Program-made: the position numbers and the translations under genes | NCBI GenBank assembly: GCA_905221605.1 | Contig: CAJNDS010001857.1 | Location: forward strand, 568,293-632,292 | Origin: Symbiodinium natans | Taxonomy: Eukaryota > Sar > Dinophyceae > Suessiales > Symbiodiniaceae | Direction: 5' to 3' | DNA: 64,000 nt | Notes under the pieces: generated by a model | Databases searched by the model: none | What the model was told of the DNA's origin: nothing | Seen by the model: the letters and a program-made list of their open reading frames with translations, nothing else | Shown: one piece after another, positions 1 to 9,045 of the stretch | Position numbering within the stretch: the first letter of the stretch is position 1 | Layout: every line of letters begins with the position of its first letter

Positions 1-2
1 GC

Positions 3-713
3 GAGCCCTTTGGGAAGCAGGTGGAGGTTGCGAAAGCCTGGCGCGAGTCTATCGCGCACGACTTCAAGCACATGGACTTGGGGGACGAGAGCCTCGTGTC
101 CCGAGTGTGCAGAGCTGATGGCACGCTGATTCTGTCTACTCCACAGATGCAGATGCTGGACCAGATCAACGCCTTCATCGGCCTGGGCAAAGCAGATTTC
201 GAAGCCCCCTACTTCCAACCCGGCGTTCTACTCTGCATGATGTGCATCCTGCTTTGGTGTTTGTACCTCCTCAATGAGTTCCGACAAGTGGTCTTCTCCT
301 TGGAGGCGGTGTCCCAACTGCCGCGCGGGCCCCGAACGGAGTGGAGAAGGCGCGGAAGCTTCCAAACGATCTCTTACGGCCGCTTCAAGAAAGTCGGGTG
401 TCCTGGCCTCGGCATTGTGGCCATGCACCCTAGCCCGTGGTGTTCAGGCAGCTCGCTGTTTTACGCCCCCCTTGCGACCTGGTGCCCGCAGACCTGCGGC
501 TGCCACGCCTCCGCCACGCTGACGGAATGGTGCCCCCGCAGCTGCGAGGGCTGCAAGGATACAGCGATCTTCCCGAGCGACCTGCCCGTCAGTGACTGTG
601 CGCAAGCTCACCAACTGGGGCTATGTGAAGCCCTTCCAGTGCAAGCTGCTGTGCTTTGTGCCGCCACCTGCGACGCATGCTCAGCCCTTTACAACAACGG
701 CACGATTGTGTGA
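3..713 (+). CDS. Unit 1: 5'-truncated, internally deleted membrane/Cys-rich protein gene
   Basis: The window opens inside the long exon and the frame stays open to TGA at 711-713. Compared with units 4 and 5 it keeps the second membrane segment and the last two cysteine-rich blocks. It lacks 348 codons (equivalent to 6354-7397 of unit 3), which removes three membrane segments and the first cysteine block. The deletion is exactly in frame, so a shortened protein is possible. A further three codons are missing near 432. The deletion borders are not GT-AG, so this is a genomic deletion rather than an annotated intron. Whether the short form is functional is unknown. Confidence 0.7.
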   Translation, partial: EPFGKQVEVAKAWRESIAHDFKHMDLGDESLVSRVCRADGTLILSTPQMQMLDQINAFIGLGKADFEAPYFQPGVLLCMMCILLWCLYLLNEFRQVVFSLEAVSQLPRGPRTEWRRRGSFQTISYGRFKKVGCPGLGIVAMHPSPWCSGSSLFYAPLATWCPQTCGCHASATLTEWCPRSCEGCKDTAIFPSDLPVSDCAQAHQLGLCEALPVQAAVLCAATCDACSALYNNGTIV

Positions 714-759
714 GTGGCAGACCAGTAGATCCCAGACGCTCCCAATACATACTGTCTTC

Positions 760-940
760 CCAACTGGAGCTCCGGGAATTTGGATTGCCCAAAGCTCCAA
801 GAAATTTCGGGCTTCTGCGGGGCCCTGCCGGGCCTTCCTTAAAGCCAGAATTTCACTCTATCGCCAGATACTCCATTCTCCAAACCCGAAATCAACCTCA
901 CGTTGTCTTCTAAGTTTATTGTTAGTTTAGGACCGAAACC

Positions 941-972
<32 letters not shown>

Positions 973-1048
973 ACCCTAAACCCTAAACTCTAAACCCTAA
1001 ACCCTAAATCCGGAACCCTAAAACCTAAACCCTAAACCCTGCACCCCA
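760..1048 (+). other. 3' flank of unit: short inverted repeat, then CCCTCAA/CCCTAAA tract
   Basis: After the stop the flank has a pairing segment around CGGGAATTT and AAATTTCGGG (770-815). A CCCTCAACCC to CCCTAAA tract starts near 937. The same order follows every unit. I see no conserved polyadenylation signal, which fits dinoflagellates. Confidence 0.5.
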
Positions 1049-1049
1049 A

Positions 1050-1165
1050 CTTGCTTTCCGTGGATCTTGGGGAAGAAAGACTCTGTCGAATGTGGACCTG
1101 GGGCTTGCCGACCCGAGGTTGAAACTGCCAGTTTTTGCGGCGGAGTCTTGGACAGTATTCTGGCT
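1050..1165 (+). CDS. Exon-like island A in unit spacer (before telomeric array)
   Basis: A 116-bp open stretch reads LSNVDLGLADPRLKLPVF and WTVFWL in the plus frame and ends TGGCT|GTAGGGTTTAGGG, where the telomeric array itself supplies a GT donor. The same island occurs in units 2-4 (about 4105-4225, 8055-8173, 12145-12264). A diverged form lies near 16186-16290. It may be a 3' exon of the array gene, if the TGA at 713 lies in an intron donor, or part of another transcript. The open length alone is not statistically strong. Confidence 0.3.
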
Positions 1166-1272
1166 GTAGGGTTTAGGGTTTAGGGTTTAGGGTTTAGGGT
1201 TTAGGGTTTAGGGTTTAGGGTTTAGGGTTTAGGGTTTAGGGTTTAGGGCTTCGGGTTTAGGGTTTAGGGTTC
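1166..1272. repeat. (TTTAGGG)n array in unit spacer
   Basis: About 15 copies. The equivalent tracts in units 2-4 (4228-4278, 8173-8222, 12262-12313) are shorter, so copy number changes between otherwise near-identical units. A second spacer array per unit precedes the leader relic (1733-1790, 4743-4805, 8663-8768, 12748-12863). Confidence 0.95.
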
Positions 1273-1276
1273 ACAG

Positions 1277-1363
1277 GCTGCGGATCTGCAAAATGCTTTT
1301 TAGCCGCGAACTGGTCAATTTCAGGCATTTTCCAAGCCTTGGGGGAGCTCCGACAGGACCCCG
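1277..1363 (+). CDS. Exon-like island B in unit spacer (after telomeric array)
   Basis: It follows TTCACAG, a good acceptor at the end of the TTTAGGG array. Joined to island A across the array, the frame continues as LLRICKMLFSRELVNFRHF. It stays open up to the family 1 hairpin. A GC-AG removal of the hairpin would continue into FIDEPCQEAGDVQNPHGVYE (1490 on), and the unfilled copy at 16443 also reads FID in its own frame. This is inference only. Confidence 0.3.
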
Positions 1364-1370
1364 GCTTTCA

Positions 1371-1489
1371 CACCCTGGTTCTTAGTAGGGAATGAGGGAA
1401 TGAGGTACCCTATATATATATATATACACACCCTTTACCGGGTTAAATCGGGTAACTGATGCCCTCGTTCCCTACTCAGAACCAGGGAG
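1371..1489. mobile_element. Foldback hairpin element, family 1, unit 1 spacer
   Basis: The element starts CACCCTGGTTCTTAGTAGGG and ends with the inverted counterpart (CCCTACTCAGAACCAGGGAG); the core is (TA)n. It is flanked by TTTCA at 1366-1370 and 1490-1494. It has no open frame and is about 120 bp long, so it is non-autonomous and MITE-like. The uninserted site is present at 16443-16447. Confidence 0.85.
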
Positions 1490-1564
1490 TTTCATTGATG
1501 AACCATGCCAAGAGGCCGGTGATGTGCAGAACCCACACGGGGTTTACGAGAAAATTGGAAAGCC

Positions 1565-1640
1565 CCAAAATAGACCTGCAAATAGTAGGATCCCCTTATA
1601 GTAGGGACCCCAGTAAGGGTAAGGGACCCCTGATATCGTA
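1565..1640. repeat. CCAAATAGTAGGA...CCCCTGAT module
   Basis: About 75 bp containing AATAGTAGGATCCCCTTAT, AGTAGGGACCCC and GACCCCTGATATCG. It is present after each family 1 hairpin in units 1-4. A diverged single copy lies at 18533-18610, so it is a dispersed module and not merely part of the tandem unit. Confidence 0.5.
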
Positions 1641-1815
1641 AAGCTCCCCCCCCCCCCACATGCTGCTAAGCACTGTGTAGTGCTGCTCTAGTTCCGGTGG
1701 CAACCATGTCGGACCTGAGAGGCGTCCTTTGGGTTTAGGGTTTATAGGGTTTAGGGTTTAGGGTTTAGGGCGTAGGGTGTAGGGTTGAGGGCGTCCTTTT
1801 TGAGCTGCTTCTATC

Positions 1816-1834
1816 TCCGTAGGGCTGGCTCAAG
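1816..1834 (+). other. Spliced-leader-like relic, unit 2
   Basis: The sequence is TCCGTAGGGCTGGCTCAAG. The dinoflagellate spliced leader begins with a D-CCGTAG block and ends TGGCTCAAG, with six bases between. Here both blocks (7 and 9 bases) are exact and the middle six bases are replaced by GGC. It lies about 200 bp upstream of the coiled-coil exon, in the sense orientation, where a reinserted mRNA 5' end would be. Chance similarity is possible. Confidence 0.45.
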
Positions 1835-2050
1835 GACGATGGTCTTGTAGCTTCATTTTTCAAAGAGCAGCCATGGCGACGGGGTTGTCTGCAGTTGCTT
1901 AGGGATACTTTGGAAGATTTTTTCGGATTTTTTTTGGGTATTAAAAAAACCCTAAGAAACAGCAAAGAAACCATAGTGTTTTTTGGTAGGGTTCCAAGTT
2001 TTTGGTAGGGTTCCCCAAGTTCAGTGAAGGTGAAACTGAAGAAGGCCATC

Positions 2051-3775
2051 ATGAACCTCGAGGCGCGATTGCGTGAGGAGTTCCGAAAGGACCTCGCGCG
2101 CCAGGTGGCCAAGCAGATGCAGCCCTATGCCCAGCAGATGAAAGCCCTGCGGTCCCAAGTCACAGGGCTCTCCAGCAGTATCTTGGTAGCCCAGTGGTTA
2201 CCCTTTTTACCATTTTTTTTGGGTTATGGGTTCCCTTTATAAAATCGCCAAGCCCAAGAAGGGTGGTGCCCTTGTTAAGATATGGTTCCTGGGCTGCCAA
2301 GGTGTGGAGTCCAAGTCGATTCCTTGTCACAGTGTGGAACCGAATGCAGGCAATGAGGCCGATGCGGCCGACTTTGTTCAAGTCGACCTCGATCGAATGC
2401 TGGAGGGGGAGGCCCATGACCAGAAGCCCCAGGCCCAGCCATTTGTTTCCATCGAACTTGATGACTCCTTCGAAGAGAAAGGTTCTGCCTCCCTGTCCGT
2501 CGGAACGGGGGCCGGTGGGGCCGCTCGGGCCGGCGCAGTGCAGGAGGTTGTGCGCGAGGTGGCACAGGCTGCCATGGAGCATCATCAAGCGACGATAGAG
2601 TCGCTCGACGACGAGCTCGGCAAGCCGGGCGAAGAGAAGTATCTCAAAGAGAGACTGGGTTGTGCTTGGGGGATATTTTTCTTTTATAATTTCCCTTCTT
2701 TCCTTTCTAAGGGAACCAAAATGCATAAGTAAATTTGGGTTCAAAAGCACAACTCAGGAGATCTCTGGGCTCCTTGCCGGGCGATGTCGTGGAGGAGCCT
2801 GTGGCTTTCCTCGAGACGGCGTGGAACTTGGTCCCTTAGTAGCTGAATGAGTACACCTGACACTTTTTGGGATACGAGAATCCCCTCTAGAACTGAAAGT
2901 GTGCACTTTTTTTGGGGGGCTTCTGAACTCAGCAACTAAGGTCCTTGTCTTGGGCCACACCGACTCTGGCCAATTAGACCTTGCGATCGCCTGCTTTCTC
3001 TGGCTCGCCAGCGGTTTGATGCAAATCTCCTTCTTCCTCATCCTTCTGTCGGAAGATTTTCTTGGAGAGCCCTTTGGGAAGCAGGTGGAGGTTGCGAAAG
3101 CCTGGCGCGAGTCTATCGCGCACGACTTCAAGCACATGGACTTGGGGGACGAGAGCCTCGTGTCCCGAGTCTGCAGAGGTGATGGCACGCTGATTTTGTC
3201 TACTCCACAGATGCAGATGCTGGACCAGATCAACGCCTTCATCGGCCTGGGCAAAGCAGATTTCGAAGCCCCCTACTTCCAACCCGGCGTTCTACTCTGC
3301 ATGATGTGCATCCTGCTTTGGTGTTTGTACCTCCTCAATGAGTTCCGACAAGTGGTCTTCTCCTGGAGGCGGTGTCCCAACTGCCCCGCGGGCCCCGAAC
3401 GCAGTGGAGAAGGCGCGGAAGCTTCCAAACGATCTCTTACGGCCGCTTCAAGAATGTCGGGTCGGCATTGTGGCCATGCACCCTGTCACACGCAGCCCGT
3501 GGTGTTCAGGCAGCTCGCTGTTTTACGCCCCCCTTGCGGCCTGGTGCCCGCAGACCTGCGGCTGCCACACCTCCGCCACGCTGACGGAATGGTGCCCCCG
3601 CAGCTGCGAGGGCTGCAAGGATACAGCGATCTTCCCGACCAACCTGCCCGTCAGTGACTGTGCGCAAGCTCACCAACTGGGGCTATGTGAAGCCTTTCCA
3701 GTGCAAGCTGCTGTGCTTTGCGCCGCCACCTGCGACGCATGCTCAGCCCTTTACAACAACGGCACGATTGTGTGA
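2051..3775 (+). pseudogene. Unit 2: deleted and frameshifted copy
   Basis: The exons are 2051-2177, 2302-2650, 2758-2830 and 2941-3775. The first three are open and join in frame. The long exon carries the same 1,044-bp in-frame deletion as unit 1, so units 1 and 2 descend from one deleted copy. It also has a 1-bp loss near 3363 (TCTCCTGG against TCTCCTTGG in the other units) and a 10-bp loss near 3465. The original frame ends early at 3657, while the authentic C-terminal reading continues in another frame to 3775. Best read as a pseudogene. Confidence 0.8.
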
Positions 3776-4357
3776 GTGGCAGACCAGAGATCCCAGACGC
3801 TCCCAATACATACTGTCTTCCCAACTGGAGCTCCGGGAATTTGGATTGCCCAAAGCTCCAAGAAATTTCGGGCTTCTGCGGGGCCCTGACGGGCCTTCCT
3901 TAAAGCCAGAATTTCACTCTATCGCCAGATACTCCATTCTCCAAACCCGAAATCAACCTCACGTTGTCTTCTAAGTTTATTGTTAGTTTAGGACCGAAAC
4001 CCTCAACCCTCAACCCTCAACCCTCAACCCTAAACCCTAAACTCTAGACTCTAAACCCTAAACCCTAAATCCGGAACCCTAAAACCTAAACCCTAAACCC
4101 TGCACCCCAACTTGCTTTCCGTGGATCTTGGGGAAGAAAGACTCTGTCGAATGTGGACCTGGGGCTTGCCGACCCGAGGTTGAAACTGCCAGGTTTTGCG
4201 GCGGAGTCTTGGACAGTATTCTGGCTGTAGGGTTTGGGGTTTAGGGTTTAGGGCTTCGGGTTTAGGGTTTAGGGTTCACAGGCTGCGGATCTGCAAAATG
4301 CTTTTTAGCCGCGAACTGGTCAATTTCAGGCATTTTCCAAGCCGACCCCGGCTTTCA

Positions 4358-4392
4358 CACCCTGGTTCTTAGTAGGGAATGAGGGAATGAGG

Positions 4393-4443
<51 letters not shown>

Positions 4444-4502
4444 CCCTTTACCGGGTTAAATCGGGTAAGTGATGCCCTCATTCCCTACTAAGAACCAGGG
4501 AG
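4358..4502. mobile_element. Foldback hairpin element, family 1, unit 2 spacer
   Basis: Same insertion site and TTTCA flanks (4353-4357, 4503-4507). The TA core is expanded, which makes it about 25 bp longer than the copy at 1371. Confidence 0.85.
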
Positions 4503-4834
4503 TTTCATTGATGAACCATGCCAAGAGGCCGGTGATGTGCAGAACCCACACGGGGTTTACGAGAAAATGGGAAAGCCCCAAAATAGACCTCCAAATAGTA
4601 GGATCCCCTTATAGTAGGGACCCCAGTAAGGGTAAGGGACCCCTGATATCGTAAAGCTCCCCCCCCCCCACATGCTGCTAAGCACTGTGTAGTGCTGCTC
4701 TAGTTCCGGTGGCAACCATGTCGGACCTGAGAGGCGTCCTTTGGGTTTAGGGTTTATAGGGTTTAGGGTTTAGGGTTTAGTGTTTAGGGTTTAGGGTGAA
4801 GGGTTGAGGGCGTCCTTTTTGAGCTGCTTCTATC

Positions 4835-4853
4835 TCCGTAGGGCTGGCTCAAG
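4835..4853 (+). other. Spliced-leader-like relic, unit 3
   Basis: Identical 19-base copy in the same position relative to the coiled-coil exon. It is inherited through tandem duplication, so it is not independent evidence. Confidence 0.45.
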
Positions 4854-5071
4854 GACGATGGTCTTGTAGCTTCATTTTTCAAAGAGCAGCCATGGCGACG
4901 GGCTTGTCTGCAGTTGCTTAGGGATACTTTGGAAGATTTTTTTCGGATTTTTTGGGTATTAAAAAAATCCTAAGAAACAGCAAAGAAACCATAGTATCTT
5001 TTGGTAGGGTTCCAAGCTTTTGGTAGGGTTCCCCCCCAAGTTCAGTGAAGGTGAAACTGGAGAAGGCCATC

Positions 5072-7734
5072 ATGAACCTCGAGGCGCGATTGCGTGAGGA
5101 GTTCCGAAAGGACCTCGTGCGCCAGGTGGCCAAGCAGATGCAGCCATATGCCCAGCAGATGAAAGCCCTGCGGTCCCAAGTCACAGGGCTCTCCAGCAGT
5201 ATCTTGGTAGCCCAGTGGTTACCCTTTTCATCATTTTTATTGGGTTATGGGTTCCCTTTATAAAATCGCCAAGCCCAAGAAGGGTGGTGCCCTTGTTAAG
5301 ATATGGCTCCTGGGCTACCAAGGTGTGGAGTCCAAGTCGATTCCTTGTCACAGTGTGGAACCGAATGCAGGCAATGAGGCCGATGAGGCCGACTTTGTTC
5401 AAGTCGACCTCGATCGAAGCCGCTCGGGCCGGCGCAGTGCAGGAGGTTGTGCGCGAGGTGGCACAGGCTGCCATGGAGCATCATCAAGCGACGATAGAGT
5501 CGCTCGACGACGAGCTCGGCAAGCCGGGCGAAGAGAAGTATCTCAAAGAGAGACTGGGTTGTGCTTGGGGGATATTTTTCTTTTATAATTTCCCTTCTTT
5601 CCTTTCTAAGGGAACCAAAATGCATAAGTAAATTTGGGTTCAAAAGCACAACTCAGGAGATCTCTGGGCTCCTTGCCGGGCGATGTCGTGGAGGAGCCTG
5701 TGGCTTTCCTCGAGACGGCGTGGAACTTGGTCCCTTAGTAGCTGAATGAGTACACCTGACACTTTTTGGGATACGAGAATCCCCTCTAGTCTAGAACTGA
5801 AAGTGTGCACTTTTTCTGGGGGGCTTCTGAACTCAGCAACTAAGGTCCTTGTCTTGGGCCACACCGACTCTGGCCAATTAGACCTTGCGATCGCCTGCTT
5901 TCTCTGGCTCGCCAGCGGTTTGATGCAAATCTCCTTCTTCCTCATCCTTCTGTCGGAAGATTTTCTTGGAGAGCCCTTTGGGAAGCAGGTGGAGGTTGCG
6001 AAAGCCTGGCGCGAGTCTATCGCGCACGACTTCAAGCACATGGACTTGGGGGACGAGAGCCTCGTGTCCCGAGTCTGCAGAGGTGATGGCACGCTGATTT
6101 TGTCTACTCCACAGATGCAGATGCTGGACCAGATCAACGCCTTCATCGGCCTGGGCAAAGCAGATTTCGAAGCACCCTACTTCCAACCCGGCGTTCTACT
6201 CTGCATGATGTGCATCCTGCTTTGGTGTTTGTACCTCCTCAATGAGTTCCGACAAGTGGTCTTCTCCTTGGAGGCGGTGTCCCAACTGCCCCGCGGGCCC
6301 CGAACGCAGTGGAGACGGCGCGGAAGCTTCCAAACGATCTCTTACGGCCGCTTTGCCATCTACTGCTTCATGCGCCTGTCGCGCTTCATGATCGCCGTGG
6401 GCCTCCTCTACGCAGGCGTGCAGTGGCTGGCCGGCACGATCTCCATCACCGAGCTCATCCTGAACGCCGTGGCCTTATCCGCCGTTCTGCAGATCGACGA
6501 GATGGTCTTCGCAGCGCTGATGCCGAAGAAGATCCAGATCTGCATCCAGGATCTCGAGGCCATCAAGGTGCCCTACAGCAAAGGGCGAAGTCAGGCGGAG
6601 TCCATCATGCTGCTCGTGGGGATCACATGTCTCATGCTGTGGCCCTGGATGTACAACGTAGGGCCGCTGAGCTGGGACATGATTGAAGTCAAGCGCCAGT
6701 ACTGTGGGGGCACTCAGAATTTCGTGGTGGCGGACAATCAGTTGCAGGGGATCACGGCGGGACTGGTGACCTCGGAGTATGCCGACCAAAGCGACCACCT
6801 CAACCAGACGTCGCTCATCCGCTTCGCTGTGAGACGGCACATCTGGCAAGAGCCTTTGGGAACCTCGAACTACATCCGTTTCGGCAAGGATCGAGCCGAC
6901 TTCGTGTCGGCCAAAGAGATATCGATGTACCACCGCAACGTACATGACAGTCTCTGCATTGACTTTGACGAGATCTTCCTGGGCAATGCTACCCATGAGA
7001 TTCAGGAGTTCTACCGCCCGTACTTCTACTCGGCCAGCTTCGAAGCAGGATTTCCAGATGGAGCCAGCTGCGCAGAGATGGCGCACCTCTGCAGTTCGCT
7101 GGAGCCCAGTGCACGCCTCGTGCGGCACGTGTGTCCGCGCACGTGCGGATGCCACCTGCAGCACGCGAATCCGATGCTGAAGCTTGTGGGAGAGGGTTGC
7201 TCGAGCGCCTGTTTCACTGAGCGTGACACCGCCATGCGCTTTACAGCCTGCGAGGACGTGGACTTTGAGGAGAGCCCTCACCTTCGAGAGGAATGGGAGG
7301 TGTTCTGGGACAGCTACCGGCCCTTGGTGGAGCAGAGGGTGGGAGTCAACCTCAGCAGTCCCAGCCTCAGCTTCCTGCCGGACTTTTTGGCTCACGTCAA
7401 GAAAGTCGGGTGTCCTGGCCTCGGCATTGTGACCATGGACCCTGTCACACGCAGCCCGTGGTGTTCAGGCAGCTCGCTGTTTTATGCCCCCCTTGCGGCC
7501 TGGTGCCCGCAGACCTGCGGCTGCCACACCTCCGCCACGCTGACGGAATGGTGCCCCCGCAGCTGCGAGGGCTGCAAGGATACAGCGATCTTCCCGACCA
7601 ACCTGCCCGTCAGTGACTGTGCGCAAGCTCACCAACTGGGGCTATGTGAAGCCCTTCCAGTGCAAGCTGCTGTGCTTTGTGCCGCCACCTGCGACGCATG
7701 CTCAGCCCTTTACAACAACGGCACGATTGTGTGA
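5072..7734 (+). pseudogene. Unit 3: long exon intact, exon 2 frameshifted
   Basis: The exons are 5072-5198, 5323-5549, 5657-5729 and 5845-7734. The long exon is complete and differs from units 4 and 5 by only a few codons. Exon 2 lacks 122 bp after the GATCGAA at about 5411-5417 (equivalent to 2398-2519 of unit 2). The loss is not a multiple of three and breaks the junction to the long exon. An internal start such as 5746 would still give a 662-codon open frame containing all membrane and cysteine-rich parts, so a shorter product cannot be excluded. I call it a probable pseudogene of the full-length form. Confidence 0.6.
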
Positions 7735-8320
7735 GTGGCAGACCAGTAGAACCCAGACGCTCCCAATACATACTGTCTTCCCAACTGGAGCTCCGGGAAT
7801 TTGGATTGCCCAAAGCTCCAAGAAATTTCGGGCTTCTGCGGGGCCTGACGGGCCTTCCTTAAAGCCAGAATTTCACTCTATCGCCAGATACTCCATTCTC
7901 CAAACCCGAAATCAACCTCACGTTGTCTTCTAAGTTTATTGTTAGTTTAGGACCGAAACCCTCAACCCTCAACCCTCAACCCTAAACCCTCTACTCTAAA
8001 CCCTAAACCCTAAATCCGGAACCCTAAAACCTAAACCCTAAACCCTGCACCCCAACTTGCTTTCCGTGGATCTTGGGGAAGAAAGACTCTGTCGAATGTG
8101 GACCTGGGGCTTGCCGACCCGAGGTTGAAACTGCCAGGTTTTGCGGCGGAGTCTTGGACAGTGTTCTGGCTGTAGGGTTTAGGGTTTAGGGCTTCGGGTT
8201 TAGGGTTTAGGGTTTAGGGTTCACAGGCTGCGGATCTGCAAAATGCTTTTTAGCCGCGAACTGGTCAATTTCAGGCATTTTCCAAGCCTTGGGGGAGCTC
8301 CGACAGGACCTCGGCTTTCA

Positions 8321-8445
8321 CACCCTGGTTCTTAGTAGGGAATCAGGGAATGAGGTACCCTATATATATATATATATATATACATACCCTTTACCGGGTT
8401 AAATCGGGTAACTGATGCCCTCATTCCCTACTAAGAACCAGGGAG
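8321..8445. mobile_element. Foldback hairpin element, family 1, unit 3 spacer
   Basis: Same site, with TTTCA at 8316-8320 and 8446-8450. The arms pair over about 25 bp around CTGGTTCTTAGTAGGGAA. Confidence 0.85.
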
Positions 8446-8796
8446 TTTCATTGATGAACCATGCCAAGAGGCCGGCGATGTGCAGAACCCACACGGGGTT
8501 TACGAGAAAATGGGAAAGCCCCAAAATAGACCTCCAAATAGTAGGATCCCCTTATAGTAGGGACCCCAGTAAGGGTAAGGGACCCCTGATATCGCAAAGC
8601 CCCCCTGTGTAGTGCTGCTCTAGTTCCGGTGGCAACCATGTCGGACCTGAGAGGCGTCCTTTGGGTTTAGGGTTTATAGGGTTTAGGGTGTAGGGTTTAG
8701 GGTTTAGGGTTTAGGGTTTAGGGTTTAGGGTTTAGGGTTTAGGGTTTAGGGTTTAGGGTGTAGGGTTGAGGGCGTCCTTTTTGAGCTGCTTCTATC

Positions 8797-8815
8797 TCCG
8801 TAGGGCTGGCTCAAG
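8797..8815 (+). other. Spliced-leader-like relic, unit 4
   Basis: Identical 19-base copy. It is followed, as in the other units, by a short leader and the ATGGCGACGGG that could be an upstream start codon (8868); that frame closes at TAG after nine codons unless spliced. Confidence 0.45.
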
Positions 8816-9045
8816 GACGATGGTCTTGTAGCTTCATTTTTCAAAGAGCAGCCATTTCAAAGCAGCCATGGCGACGGGCTTGTCTGCAGTTGCTTAGGGA
8901 TGCTTTGGAAGATTTTTTTCGGATTTTTTTGGGAATTAAAACAATCTTAAGAAACAGCAAAGAAACCATAGTATTTTTTGGTAGGGTTCCAAGTTTTTGG
9001 TAGGGTTCCTCAAGTTCAGTGAAGGTGAAACTGGAGAAGGCCATC

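Noticed and set aside
6475-7395. 306-codon minus-strand open frame, repeated in units 4 and 5
   Set aside because: It lies antisense to the long exon. GC-rich codons on the real strand leave the opposite strand open, and the plus-strand product has membrane segments and ordered cysteines.
6354-7397. Reading the 1,044-bp segment missing from units 1 and 2 as a retained intron
   Set aside because: Its borders have no donor or acceptor dinucleotides, and the segment encodes membrane helices and cysteine motifs in frame.
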